From an uncultured Spirochaetaceae bacterium (GTDB lineage: Bacteria > Spirochaetota > Spirochaetia > Treponematales > Treponemataceae): a stretch of 64,000 bases of DNA. The translations under genes and the position numbers were made by a program. This document shows, in pieces, positions 8,051 through 15,892 of this stretch (positions within the stretch are counted from its first letter, which is position 1; every line of letters begins with the position of its first letter). The notes beneath the pieces were generated by a model. That model ran no database searches. It was not told where the DNA came from and saw only the letters and a program-made list of their open reading frames with translations. Where the stretch lies: contig CADCLG010000001.1 of assembly GCA_902802305.1 (NCBI GenBank), forward strand, positions 62,001 through 126,000, read 5' to 3'.

Positions 8051-9049
8051 TTAGACAAAAATAATTTCTGTTTCGAGATTAAAACCATATTTTTCGTTAA
8101 TAACTTTTTGGGTGTAAGTTACAAGCTGTTTTATATCAGAGGCTTTTGCGTGATTTATATTGATTATAAAATTGCCATGAAAGGGAGCAATCTGTGCACC
8201 ACCAATAGTGAAGCCTTTTAAGCCTGCTTCATCTATGATTTTTCCAGAAGGTTTTCCAAAGGCATGATTATTCTTAAAAACACTTCCTGCACTTGGATAT
8301 TTAAAATGGCCTTTAGAAACGCGTTCATTTATGTAAAATTTGCACTTTTGTTCAATTTTATCATGTTCTTGTGGAGCTTTCTTTGTTAGCAGAAAAGTTG
8401 CCTGAGTAATAATTTTATTTTGATTCTGAAAAGGAGATTTTTTGTAATCCCATTCTTGTGCATTGAATGAAGCATTTACAATTTTGACTTCTTTAGAAGC
8501 ATTTTTTTCTTCTGATTGAAAGCCTGAATATTCCAGATGCTGGGTGCTGTAAATAAGGTCGCTGATTGATTTTTCAAAACAACGGGCATTCATAAAAAGG
8601 GCTCCACCAATAGAACCTGGAAGGCCGGCAAACTCTTCTGCACCAGATAGATTATTTTTAGTACAGAAATTAACAAAAGTTGCCATTGGAGTTCCAGCAA
8701 GGCAGGAGACTAAAACTTTATTATCTGGTAAATCACAGGCAGTTTGTTCTGTAGAAGCTTCAGGGGTATTTTTTTCTATAAAAACAGAAGTTAATTTTTC
8801 AGTAGAAATTACAGGATATTCAAAATCTTCATCAGGAAAAACAACATTACTGCCACCACCTAGTATAAAAAACTTTGAATTATGAGATTGAAGAAGCTTG
8901 AGGGCATTTTTAAGTTCGCGGACATTTTTAGGGGTAATAAAAAGCTTAACCTTACCGCCGACTTTGAAGGTAGTTTTTACGGAAATGTTTTCATTTTGGG
9001 AAAAGGAAATTCCTGCATTTATTAAGTCGCTTGTAAAATCTAAAACCAT
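8051..9049 (-). CDS. murB: UDP-N-acetylenolpyruvoylglucosamine reductase MurB
   Basis: 332 residues. MurB reduces UDP-GlcNAc-enolpyruvate to UDP-MurNAc with NADPH and FAD, in the cytoplasmic part of peptidoglycan synthesis. The FAD-binding motifs FILGGGSNVVF and GLPGSIGGALFMNARC, the KSPFQNQ stretch and the catalytic serine region PSAGSVFKNN are present, followed by AGLKGFTIGGAQ and a C-terminal ETEIIFV with the conserved Glu. The acidic stretch around residues 90-115 is a loop that varies among MurBs. The start has no ribosome binding site but a -10 box 6 bases upstream. Confidence 0.95.
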   Translation of the reverse strand: MVLDFTSDLINAGISFSQNENISVKTTFKVGGKVKLFITPKNVRELKNALKLLQSHNSKFFILGGGSNVVFPDEDFEYPVISTEKLTSVFIEKNTPEASTEQTACDLPDNKVLVSCLAGTPMATFVNFCTKNNLSGAEEFAGLPGSIGGALFMNARCFEKSISDLIYSTQHLEYSGFQSEEKNASKEVKIVNASFNAQEWDYKKSPFQNQNKIITQATFLLTKKAPQEHDKIEQKCKFYINERVSKGHFKYPSAGSVFKNNHAFGKPSGKIIDEAGLKGFTIGGAQIAPFHGNFIININHAKASDIKQLVTYTQKVINEKYGFNLETEIIFV

Positions 9050-9055
9050 ATAAAA

Positions 9056-9061
9056 ATTATA
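9056..9061 (-). promoter_or_regulatory. -10 box of murB, probably leaderless
   Basis: The minus strand reads TATAAT at 9061-9056, 6 bases before the murB ATG, with only an AT-rich spacer and no Shine-Dalgarno sequence. A clear -35 is not seen. Confidence 0.5.
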
Positions 9062-9120
9062 TAGGAAATTTGAAAAAAAATCATCTTATGAATTTTTTAA
9101 AAATAAATATAGAAAACCTA

Positions 9121-9149
9121 TTGACATACTAGGGAATGAAGTGTATAAA
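9121..9149 (+). promoter_or_regulatory. Consensus promoter of the sulfur amino-acid operon
   Basis: TTGACA (9121-9126), a 17-bp spacer, and TATAAA (9144-9149). This is the strongest sigma-70 promoter in the window and drives the seven-gene operon that starts at 9217. Transcription should begin near 9156, at the left edge of the palindrome at 9158-9176. Confidence 0.85.
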
Positions 9150-9157
9150 TAAGCATA

Positions 9158-9176
9158 ACCTACCAATCCGATAGGT
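9158..9176 (+). promoter_or_regulatory. Candidate operator over the transcription start
   Basis: An inverted repeat ACCTA-N9-TAGGT lies just downstream of the predicted start point. A dimeric regulator bound here would block RNA polymerase. The ACC/GGT half-sites and the sulfur context would suit an Rrf2-type (CymR/IscR-like) or similar repressor, but no regulator gene lies nearby and the family is only a guess. Confidence 0.55.
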
Positions 9177-9216
9177 AATACAAATGTAAAATTTAATTGA
9201 AATTGGAGGATAAATT

Positions 9217-10203
9217 ATGTCAGAAAAAAGAGATCTTGTATTCGATGCTTTTAATAATAAAGAGACAGACCGAGTACCTGTAGGATTTTGGTTTCATTAT
9301 ACAGAAAATGAACTCAAATCAGCTTATGAAATCCCAGAAATGAGGGAACAGAATATAAAGGGACATAAGCATTTTGTAGAAACATTTAAACCTGATTTTG
9401 TAAAACTTATGAGTGATGGTTACTTTTTTGAACCGGAAACTGCAAAAGTAATAAATAGTGCAAAAAGTGCAGCAGATTTAAAAGCTCTTAAAGCAATTGC
9501 AGAAGATGACAAATGGATAAAAGATCAGGTGTCATTGGTAAAGGAATTGACTTCAAGCTTTGGAAAGGAAGTTGCAACCTTCTACAATGTTTTTGCTCCG
9601 GCAACTGCTTTTAAATGGGCAGCTGGTGGAGACAAAAAACTTGCTTCTTTTATAAAGGAAGATAAGGAATCTGTAATTTATGCACTTTCTGTAATTGCAC
9701 AGAATACATCAAGCCTTGCAAAAGCAGTAATTCAGCAGGGCGGTGCAGATGGTATTTATTTGAGTGTACAGACAATACAAGATTTAAGCGTAGGTCCAGA
9801 TTTGTATTCTGAAGTTATTGCTCCTGCTGAACTCGCCGTACTGGTAGCCGCTAATGCCGTAGGAGGAACAAATATATTGCATATTTGTGGTTATGAAGGT
9901 GCAAAGAATAATCTCTCATTGTTCAAAAATTATCCTGCAAAAGTAATCAATTTTGCTTCTGTAGTTGAAGGTGTTTCACTTTCAGAAGGAAAGAAACTTT
10001 TTGGAGGAAAAGCAGTAATTGGAGGGTTTGAAAATACAAAGAAAGGCCTTCTTTACACAGGAACAAAAGAAGAGATTCAGGCAGAAACAAAAAGATTGCT
10101 GGAAGAGTCTGGTAGAAAAGGAATTATTCTTGGGGCAGATTGTACAGTTCCAAAGGATATAGATTTTGAAAGATTTGAATGGGTGCGTAGGGCAGCTGAA
10201 TAA
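9217..10203 (+). CDS. Uroporphyrinogen decarboxylase family protein (MtaA/CmuA-like zinc methyltransferase fold)
   Basis: 328 residues, close to the UroD/MtaA fold length. Rather than true UroD signatures it has H222-I-C224-G and C309 (in GADCTVP), the His-x-Cys...Cys pattern that binds zinc in methylcobamide:coenzyme M methyltransferases and relatives that activate a thiol for methyl transfer. The family also includes MetE-like methionine synthases by fold. It is the first gene of an operon for cystine uptake and transsulfuration, so homocysteine or another small thiol is a reasonable acceptor; a direct role in haem synthesis is unlikely here. A GGAGG ribosome binding site precedes the ATG. 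Substrate is inference. Confidence 0.8.
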   Translation: MSEKRDLVFDAFNNKETDRVPVGFWFHYTENELKSAYEIPEMREQNIKGHKHFVETFKPDFVKLMSDGYFFEPETAKVINSAKSAADLKALKAIAEDDKWIKDQVSLVKELTSSFGKEVATFYNVFAPATAFKWAAGGDKKLASFIKEDKESVIYALSVIAQNTSSLAKAVIQQGGADGIYLSVQTIQDLSVGPDLYSEVIAPAELAVLVAANAVGGTNILHICGYEGAKNNLSLFKNYPAKVINFASVVEGVSLSEGKKLFGGKAVIGGFENTKKGLLYTGTKEEIQAETKRLLEESGRKGIILGADCTVPKDIDFERFEWVRRAAE

Positions 10204-10220
10204 TATATAAGGAGTTTAAT

Positions 10221-11045
10221 ATGAAAAAAATAATTTTAGGAATCGCAGTTATAGCATTAACAGTTACAGGACTTTTTGCAAAAGAAGCAAAAAAAGGTAA
10301 AGTTCAGAAAGTAAGAGTAGCACATACAAATTACTATGTTCCTTATGATTTTGTAAACGATAAGGGTGAATCAGACGGATTTGAAGTAGCAGTTCTCAAA
10401 GAAATTGATAAGTTGCTTCCTGACTATGAGTTTGAATATTATCCTACATCGGATGATGATTTGCTGATTGGTGTTCTTCAGGGAAAATATGATTTTGGAA
10501 CAAAAGGAATCTGGGTTACAGAAGAAAGAAGAAAGAAGTATACATTTCCTAAAAATCCAATAGGTGCAAGTGTAATTGGAATTGTAGTAAGAACAGATAC
10601 AACAGATAAGATTCATGATCTTCCTTCATTTGCAAAATATTCTGGAAAGCTTGTACCAATTGGTGCTGCAAATGCCCAGTACACAGTTATTGATGAATAC
10701 AATAAAGCAAATCCAGAGGCCCAGGTCAAGTTGATTGCAGGTGATCAGTTTGGTGCTTCTGACGGATATGTATGGGTTAATGAAGGTCGCTATGATGCTT
10801 TTGTTGATATAAAACTTTCTTTCCAGAATAACGTATTAAAAGAAGGTGCACCATACAGCCAGTACAAGGATAAACTTTCATACATTACATATAAGGGAAT
10901 CCCAACCTGGCCTATTTTCAACAAAAAACAGCAGAAGCTTGCAGATGCTTACGATACAGCAATTGAAAAGCTGATTAGCGATGGAACAGTATCAAAGCTT
11001 GCAATTGAATACTTTGGAGAAGATATTTCTGCTTTATTAAAATAA
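10221..11045 (+). CDS. Amino-acid (probably cystine) ABC transporter substrate-binding protein
   Basis: 274 residues with a signal peptide (MKKIILGIAVIALTVTGLFA, cleavage near AKE; no lipobox Cys). The mature protein is a family-3 solute-binding protein: KVRVAHTNYYVPYDFVNDKGESDGFEVAVLKEI (first lobe), YDFGTKGIWVTEERRKKYTF, and the hinge region DAFVDIK. Family 3 proteins bind polar amino acids. Cystine is favoured because the same operon has a cystathionine enzyme and a C-S lyase. It starts 17 bases after the UroD-like gene with AAGGAG. Confidence 0.85.
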   Translation: MKKIILGIAVIALTVTGLFAKEAKKGKVQKVRVAHTNYYVPYDFVNDKGESDGFEVAVLKEIDKLLPDYEFEYYPTSDDDLLIGVLQGKYDFGTKGIWVTEERRKKYTFPKNPIGASVIGIVVRTDTTDKIHDLPSFAKYSGKLVPIGAANAQYTVIDEYNKANPEAQVKLIAGDQFGASDGYVWVNEGRYDAFVDIKLSFQNNVLKEGAPYSQYKDKLSYITYKGIPTWPIFNKKQQKLADAYDTAIEKLISDGTVSKLAIEYFGEDISALLK

Positions 11046-11097
11046 TTATAAGAGTAGAAAGTGATTTAAAGATAACAGAATAAAGAAGGAGGAAACC

Positions 11098-11805
11098 ATG
11101 GACAGACCCTTTTATCCAGAAAGAATATTAACAGTCATTCCTACATTGCTTCCATATTTAGGCGTAACATTTGAAATAATGCTGGGAACAATTGCAGTAG
11201 GTCTTGTCCTTGGTTTTTTTCTTGCCAAAGGAAGATTGTCAAAGCATATCTGGCAGCAGAAAGTATCAGGATTTATAATCAATGCTTTTCGCTGTACTCC
11301 TTCAATCGTAATGCTCTTTGTAATTTTTTACGGACTTCCGACACTCTTTTGGGCATTATTCAAAATTGATATAAACAGCTGGTCAAAAGGCTTTTATGTA
11401 ATCAGTGCACTGGGACTCTTGTTCTCAGCAAGTGCAGCAGAAATCATGCGTTCAAGTTATCTTGCTGTACCCGCAGGACAAAGAGAGGCAGCCCTTACAA
11501 GCGGCCTTTCAGAAGAGCAGAGTTTTCTTCGTATTATTCTGCCCCAGGCATTTGTGGTATCAATACCAAATCTTGGAAACAGTGTGATTGCCCTTCTTAA
11601 AGAAGGTTCGTTGGCTTTTACAATTGGTTTGATTGATGTAATGGGAAAGGGAAACCTTTTAATCAGTATAAACTTTGGAGCCTATGCAATTGAAACCTAT
11701 ACAGCACTGGCCATTATTTATTGGGTTCTGACATTTGTTATTGAGCAGCTTTTTAAGGTAATTGAAAAGAAGTTCTCAAAGGGCAGAAAATCAATTTCTA
11801 AGTAA
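11098..11805 (+). CDS. Amino-acid ABC transporter permease
   Basis: 235 residues with about five membrane helices of the HisM/GlnP type. The cytoplasmic EAA loop is seen as REAALTSGLSEEQSFLRIILPQA, where the permease touches the ATPase. The N-terminus (RILTVIPTLLPYLGVTFEIM) is typical of cystine/glutamine permeases. It pairs with the next gene as the two different permeases of one importer. A GGAGG lies 6 bases before the ATG. Confidence 0.88.
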   Translation: MDRPFYPERILTVIPTLLPYLGVTFEIMLGTIAVGLVLGFFLAKGRLSKHIWQQKVSGFIINAFRCTPSIVMLFVIFYGLPTLFWALFKIDINSWSKGFYVISALGLLFSASAAEIMRSSYLAVPAGQREAALTSGLSEEQSFLRIILPQAFVVSIPNLGNSVIALLKEGSLAFTIGLIDVMGKGNLLISINFGAYAIETYTALAIIYWVLTFVIEQLFKVIEKKFSKGRKSISK

Positions 11806-11826
11806 GGTTCAAAGTAGGAGGAAAAT

Positions 11827-12546
11827 ATGTTTGACTTTTCATTTTTAGTAAAAACTTTCTTGCTGCTTTGGAAAGCAGTACCAACAACCCTTATAATAAC
11901 TTTGGTTTCACTTGCTGTCGGAAGCTTGTTCGGATTTATAATCGCTCTTAGTCGTATTCATAAAGTAAAAGTTTTAAGTCAGCTGGGAGCAGTTTATGTT
12001 TCCTTTATCAGAGGAACACCAATAGTTCTTCAGATTCTTGTGATTTATTCTATCGTTCCTTCCTTGCTGAATGTAATTTTCAAAAATGCAGGAAGCAGCA
12101 TAAATATTTTTGATATGAATCCTATAGTTTATGCCTTTATAGTTTTTTCGCTAAATATGGCTGGAATATTATCGGAAGTATTTCGTTCAGCTTTGCTTAC
12201 AATAAATAAAGGGCAACTAGAAGCAGGATTTACAAGCGGACTTACCAATGCACAAACTTACAGGAGAATTATAATTCCACAGGCGCTGGTTGCCGCTGTT
12301 CCTAATCTTTGTAATGCCACAGTTGGCCTTATAAAAAATACATCGCTTGCATTTATGATGACTGTAAAAGATGTAACTGCGGTTGCAAAAATTGAAGCAT
12401 CTTACGGATATAATTATCTTGAATCATATTTGGACATTCTGGTAATTTACGTAATAATCTGTTCGCTGGTTCAGTTTGGCTTTAAAAAATGGGAGAAGAA
12501 AATATCAGTCTTCAAAAAGGGGGATGAAAATGTTAAAAGTAACTGA
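11827..12546 (+). CDS. Amino-acid ABC transporter permease, second subunit
   Basis: 239 residues, same fold as the previous gene product, with the EAA loop [23 protein letters not shown] and a second motif region [19 protein letters not shown] typical of polar-amino-acid permeases. Its 3' end overlaps the true start of the ATPase gene by 17 bases, indicating coupled translation. The ribosome binding site is AGGAGG. Confidence 0.88.
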   Translation: MFDFSFLVKTFLLLWKAVPTTLIITLVSLAVGSLFGFIIALSRIHKVKVLSQLGAVYVSFIRGTPIVLQILVIYSIVPSLLNVIFKNAGSSINIFDMNPIVYAFIVFSLNMAGILSEVFRSALLTINKGQLEAGFTSGLTNAQTYRRIIIPQALVAAVPNLCNATVGLIKNTSLAFMMTVKDVTAVAKIEASYGYNYLESYLDILVIYVIICSLVQFGFKKWEKKISVFKKGDENVKSN

Positions 12547-13282
12547 TGTTCACAAATCATTTGGAAAAAATGAAATATTGAAGGGTGTAAACCTTACAGT
12601 AGAAAAGGGTGATGTTGTTGTAATTCTGGGACCATCTGGTTCAGGTAAAACAACCTTGCTCAGAACAATTGATTTTCTGGAAACAGCAGATAAGGGCGAA
12701 CTTGAGTTTGATGACATAAAAACATCCCTGGCTCATGCTCATAAAAATACAATCCTGAATGTTAGAAGAAAGACTGGTTTTGTTTATCAGAATTATAATC
12801 TTTTTGCAAATAAAACTGCCTTGGAAAATGTTATGGAAGGACTTGTAACTGCCCGTAAAATACCAAAAGATCAGGCTAAGGAAATTGCAGAAAAAGCACT
12901 TGCAAAAGTTGGAATGCTTGATAGAAAAGATTTTTATCCATCACAGCTATCAGGAGGACAGCAGCAGAGAGTGGGAATTGCAAGAGCTATTGCTCCAAAT
13001 CCTGATGTTGTTTTGTTTGATGAACCAACCAGCGCTCTTGATCCTGAGCTTGTAGGTGAAGTTCTTGGTGTAATAAAGGAACTGGCAAAAGAAGGTACAA
13101 CAATGATTGTCGTTACCCATGAAATGAGTTTTGCAGAGGAAGTTGCTTCTCAGGTTATTTTTATGGATGGTGGAGTCGTTGTAGAACAGGGAACAAGCAG
13201 GGAAATCTTTAATAATCCAAAAGAAGAAAGAACCCGCCAGTTTTTGCAGAGAATACTCAATAGGGTTGAGTATGTAATTTAA
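12530..13282 (+). CDS. Amino-acid ABC transporter ATP-binding protein
   Basis: 250 residues from the chosen start ([19 protein letters not shown]). Walker A is GPSGSGKTT, the Q-loop is [12 protein letters not shown], the signature is [14 protein letters not shown], Walker B is [14 protein letters not shown], and the H-loop is VVTHEMSFA. This is the GlnQ/TcyN type that powers polar amino-acid import. The start at 12530 is preferred over upstream in-frame ATGs because an AAAGGGGG ribosome binding site ends 6 bases before it and the family N-terminus begins there. Confidence 0.92.
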   Translation: MLKVTDVHKSFGKNEILKGVNLTVEKGDVVVILGPSGSGKTTLLRTIDFLETADKGELEFDDIKTSLAHAHKNTILNVRRKTGFVYQNYNLFANKTALENVMEGLVTARKIPKDQAKEIAEKALAKVGMLDRKDFYPSQLSGGQQQRVGIARAIAPNPDVVLFDEPTSALDPELVGEVLGVIKELAKEGTTMIVVTHEMSFAEEVASQVIFMDGGVVVEQGTSREIFNNPKEERTRQFLQRILNRVEYVI

Positions 13283-13328
13283 TCATTTTGATTCAGTGAG
13301 AATCTATTTTGTGCGGATTTTTTATGTA

Positions 13329-13357
13329 TCAAGGAGTTTTATATCTCAAGGAGTTTT
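13329..13357 (+). repeat. Duplicated ribosome binding site
   Basis: The 12-base word TCAAGGAGTTTT occurs at 13329-13340 and again at 13346-13357; only the second is followed by an ATG (13359). The first copy has no start codon after it and may act as a standby site for ribosomes. Confidence 0.7.
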
Positions 13358-13358
13358 T

Positions 13359-14570
13359 ATGTCAGGTTTATCAATAGAAACAAAATGCCTTCATTTGGAA
13401 AAAGACAATGGAGAAAAGGGAGAAGATTCAGCTTGTGGAGACTGTCCCTGTTACAAAACAGAAAGTCAGGAAAATAATCATTACGGTTCAATAAGCTTTC
13501 CTATTTATCAATCGGCAACTTATGCACATCCGGCGGTAGGACAGAGTACGGGCTTTGATTACAGCCGTGCACAGAATCCAACTAGGGCGCAAGTGGAAAA
13601 GGTTGTATGTGCTCTGGAGGGTGGCTTAGATGCCTTTGCTCTTTCAAGCGGAATGGCTGCAATTTCCCTTGTAATGGAGCTTTTTTCTCCAGGTGATAAT
13701 ATTATTGCAGAAAGTGACTTATACGGCGGGGCAATCAGGCTTTTTGATAATGTTTCTGCAAAAAATGGAGTTACATTTACCCGATTAAATTGTTCCGACA
13801 ATAATCTTGAAAATTTTGTTACAGAAAAAACTAAGGCAATTTATTTAGAAACACCAACTAATCCAATGATGAATGTTACTGACATTGCCAGGGTTGCGGA
13901 AATTGCTAAAAAACATAATCTTCTTTTGATTGTGGATAATACCTTTATGTCACCTTATTTCCAGAATCCTCTTGTCCTGGGAGCAGATATAGTCATTCAT
14001 TCTGGAACAAAATATCTTGCGGGGCATAATGATACGCTTGCTGGTTTTATTGTTACAAACCGGCAGGAAATAAAAGAAAAGCTGAGATTCCTTATAAAGA
14101 CTACGGGCGCGGGGTTGGCACCTTTTGATTGTTGGCTTGTTTTGCGCGGGGTAAAGACCCTTGCAATTAGAATGGAAAAGGCACAGGAGAATGCTAAAAA
14201 AATTGCTTCCTGGCTGATTGGGCAAAAGAATGTAGTTCGTGTAATTTATCCCGGTTTGAAAGAGCATCCTGGTTATGAGATTCAGAAAAAACAGGCAAGA
14301 GGTTTTGGCTGCATGATAACTTTTCAGGTTGATTCAAAGGAAAGGGCACATTCAATTTTGAATAAAGTCCGTCTGATTCAATATGCAGAAAGTCTTGGTG
14401 GTGTAGAAAGTCTGATTACTTATCCTGTTACGCAGACTCATGCAGATGTCCCAGAAGAAATACGCCTTAAAAATGGAATAACTGACGCAACGCTCAGACT
14501 TTCTGTTGGAATAGAAAATGCAGATGATTTAATATATGATTTGAAACAGGCGCTGGAAAGCAGTTTATAA
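13359..14570 (+). CDS. Cystathionine gamma-synthase/lyase family PLP enzyme
   Basis: 403 residues from ATG 13359, which has AAGGAG at the right distance; earlier in-frame ATGs lack one. This is the Cys/Met metabolism PLP family: FDYSRAQNPTRAQVEKVVCALEGG, ALSSGMAAISLV, TPTNPMMNVTD, and the PLP lysine in VIHSGTKYLAGHND. Family members make or split cystathionine or use acyl-homoserines; sequence alone does not separate these. Between the usual N-terminal TKCLH and ISFPIYQSATY it carries an extra segment with C26-x2-C29-x-C31, a possible metal or redox site not normal for the family. It precedes a C-S lyase gene by 9 bases. Confidence 0.85.
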   Translation: MSGLSIETKCLHLEKDNGEKGEDSACGDCPCYKTESQENNHYGSISFPIYQSATYAHPAVGQSTGFDYSRAQNPTRAQVEKVVCALEGGLDAFALSSGMAAISLVMELFSPGDNIIAESDLYGGAIRLFDNVSAKNGVTFTRLNCSDNNLENFVTEKTKAIYLETPTNPMMNVTDIARVAEIAKKHNLLLIVDNTFMSPYFQNPLVLGADIVIHSGTKYLAGHNDTLAGFIVTNRQEIKEKLRFLIKTTGAGLAPFDCWLVLRGVKTLAIRMEKAQENAKKIASWLIGQKNVVRVIYPGLKEHPGYEIQKKQARGFGCMITFQVDSKERAHSILNKVRLIQYAESLGGVESLITYPVTQTHADVPEEIRLKNGITDATLRLSVGIENADDLIYDLKQALESSL

Positions 14571-14579
14571 GGAAATAAT

Positions 14580-15758
14580 ATGGCTTACGATTTTGATAAA
14601 ATTACAGACAGAAAAAATACATTTGCAATCAAACTGGATTTGGCCTCTGCCAGAAATAAACCTCTTGACTCTATTCCTCTTTGGGTTGCAGATATGGATT
14701 TTTCTACGGCCCCGTGTGTTCAGTCAGCATTGAAAAAGGCTGCTGAGCATGGTATTTTTGGTTACAGCAGACCTGATGACCGTTATTATGATGCTTTGAA
14801 AAACTGGTTTAGGATTCGCCATAACTTTGACTTTGAAAATGAAGACGTCGTTAATACTCCAGGTGTGGTTTTTGCAATTGCTGCTGCAATTAGGGCTTTT
14901 ACAGAAAAAGGGGATGGGGTTCTTATTCAAAAGCCAGTTTATTATCCTTTTGAAAATGCAATAAAAGCAAATGAACGCCGTGTAGTAAATAATCCCCTTG
15001 TTTACAAGAATGGTCACTACGAAATTGATTTTGAAGATTTTGAGAAAAAGATTGTTGACGAAAAAGTAAAGCTCTTTATTTTCTGTTCTCCTCATAATCC
15101 TGGTGGACGGGTTTGGAAAAAAGATGAATTGCTAAAAATCAGCCAAATCTGTCTTGCTCATGATGTTCTTGTTGTCGCTGATGAAATCCATTCGGACATA
15201 GTTTTTGCTGGAAATCAGCATACAGTCTATGCAAATCTTTCTAAGGAAGCTGCTCAAAACTCAATAATCTGTACCTCACCAAGCAAAACCTTTAATCTAG
15301 CGGGGCTTCAGTTTTCAAACATTATAGTAAAAAATAAAAAATTACGCCTTGCCCTTAAAAATGAAATAGATAAAAGTGGCTACGACGAACCTAATCTTAT
15401 GGGAATTGTCGCTGCTACTGCCGCTTATTCTGATGGAGCTGAATGGTTTGATGCCGTTAAAGAATATATCTGGCAGAATGTTCTTTTTATAGAAAAATAT
15501 TTTGCAGAAAACTGTCCTAAAATTAAAGTTGTAAAACCAGAAGGCAGTTATCTTGTCTGGCTGGATTTTTCTGCCTTTACGGAATTAAGCAGCCAGGAGA
15601 TTTCTGACCGCATCCTGAATAAGGCAAAGGTTTGGTTGGATGACGGCACAATGTTTGGTTCGGAAGGTGAAAAGTTCGAAAGGATAAACGCTGCTTCCCC
15701 ACATGTTATTTTACAAAAAGCCGTGGAACAAATATCCAGAGCGTTCTCAAAAGAATAA
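14580..15758 (+). CDS. MalY/PatB-type cystathionine beta-lyase (C-S lyase)
   Basis: 392 residues, class I/II aminotransferase fold. It begins YDFDKITDRKNTFAIKLD and has SIPLWVADMDFSTAP, the typical start of MalY/PatB; HNPGGRVWKKDEL, VVADEIHSDIVFAG and the PLP-lysine motif SPSKTFNLAGLQ follow. Such enzymes cleave cystathionine to homocysteine, pyruvate and ammonia, and often also cysteine to hydrogen sulfide. With the preceding enzyme it would complete transsulfuration from imported cystine. It is the last gene of the operon. Confidence 0.9.
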   Translation: MAYDFDKITDRKNTFAIKLDLASARNKPLDSIPLWVADMDFSTAPCVQSALKKAAEHGIFGYSRPDDRYYDALKNWFRIRHNFDFENEDVVNTPGVVFAIAAAIRAFTEKGDGVLIQKPVYYPFENAIKANERRVVNNPLVYKNGHYEIDFEDFEKKIVDEKVKLFIFCSPHNPGGRVWKKDELLKISQICLAHDVLVVADEIHSDIVFAGNQHTVYANLSKEAAQNSIICTSPSKTFNLAGLQFSNIIVKNKKLRLALKNEIDKSGYDEPNLMGIVAATAAYSDGAEWFDAVKEYIWQNVLFIEKYFAENCPKIKVVKPEGSYLVWLDFSAFTELSSQEISDRILNKAKVWLDDGTMFGSEGEKFERINAASPHVILQKAVEQISRAFSKE

Positions 15759-15764
15759 TCATCT

Positions 15765-15834
15765 ATTTACGAATTATGAATATGAATTAATAATTATGAA
15801 TTGTCCATTGTCCATTCTCCCTTGTCAATTCTCT
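15765..15834. repeat. AT-rich dispersed repeat (copy 1)
   Basis: The spacer before cysS holds short repeating words (TTATGAAT, TTGTCCATTG). The 14-mer ATTGTCCATTCTCC at 15807-15820 is the exact reverse complement of a 14-mer at 20515-20528, so the same element sits inverted in two intergenic regions. Confidence 0.6.
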
Positions 15835-15892
15835 TGAGACCCCTTAAAAAATCTGTTATATTGATAGAATCAAAAGAGACAGCGAGGTTTTT

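Noticed and set aside
9150..9216. SAM, T-box or cobalamin riboswitch upstream of the sulfur operon
   Set aside because: The leader is only about 60 bases long with a single short palindrome, too small for these RNA classes.
9217..10203. Calling the gene hemE (true uroporphyrinogen decarboxylase)
   Set aside because: The Zn-type HxC...C residues and the sulfur operon context fit the methyltransferase side of the family; no other haem genes are near.
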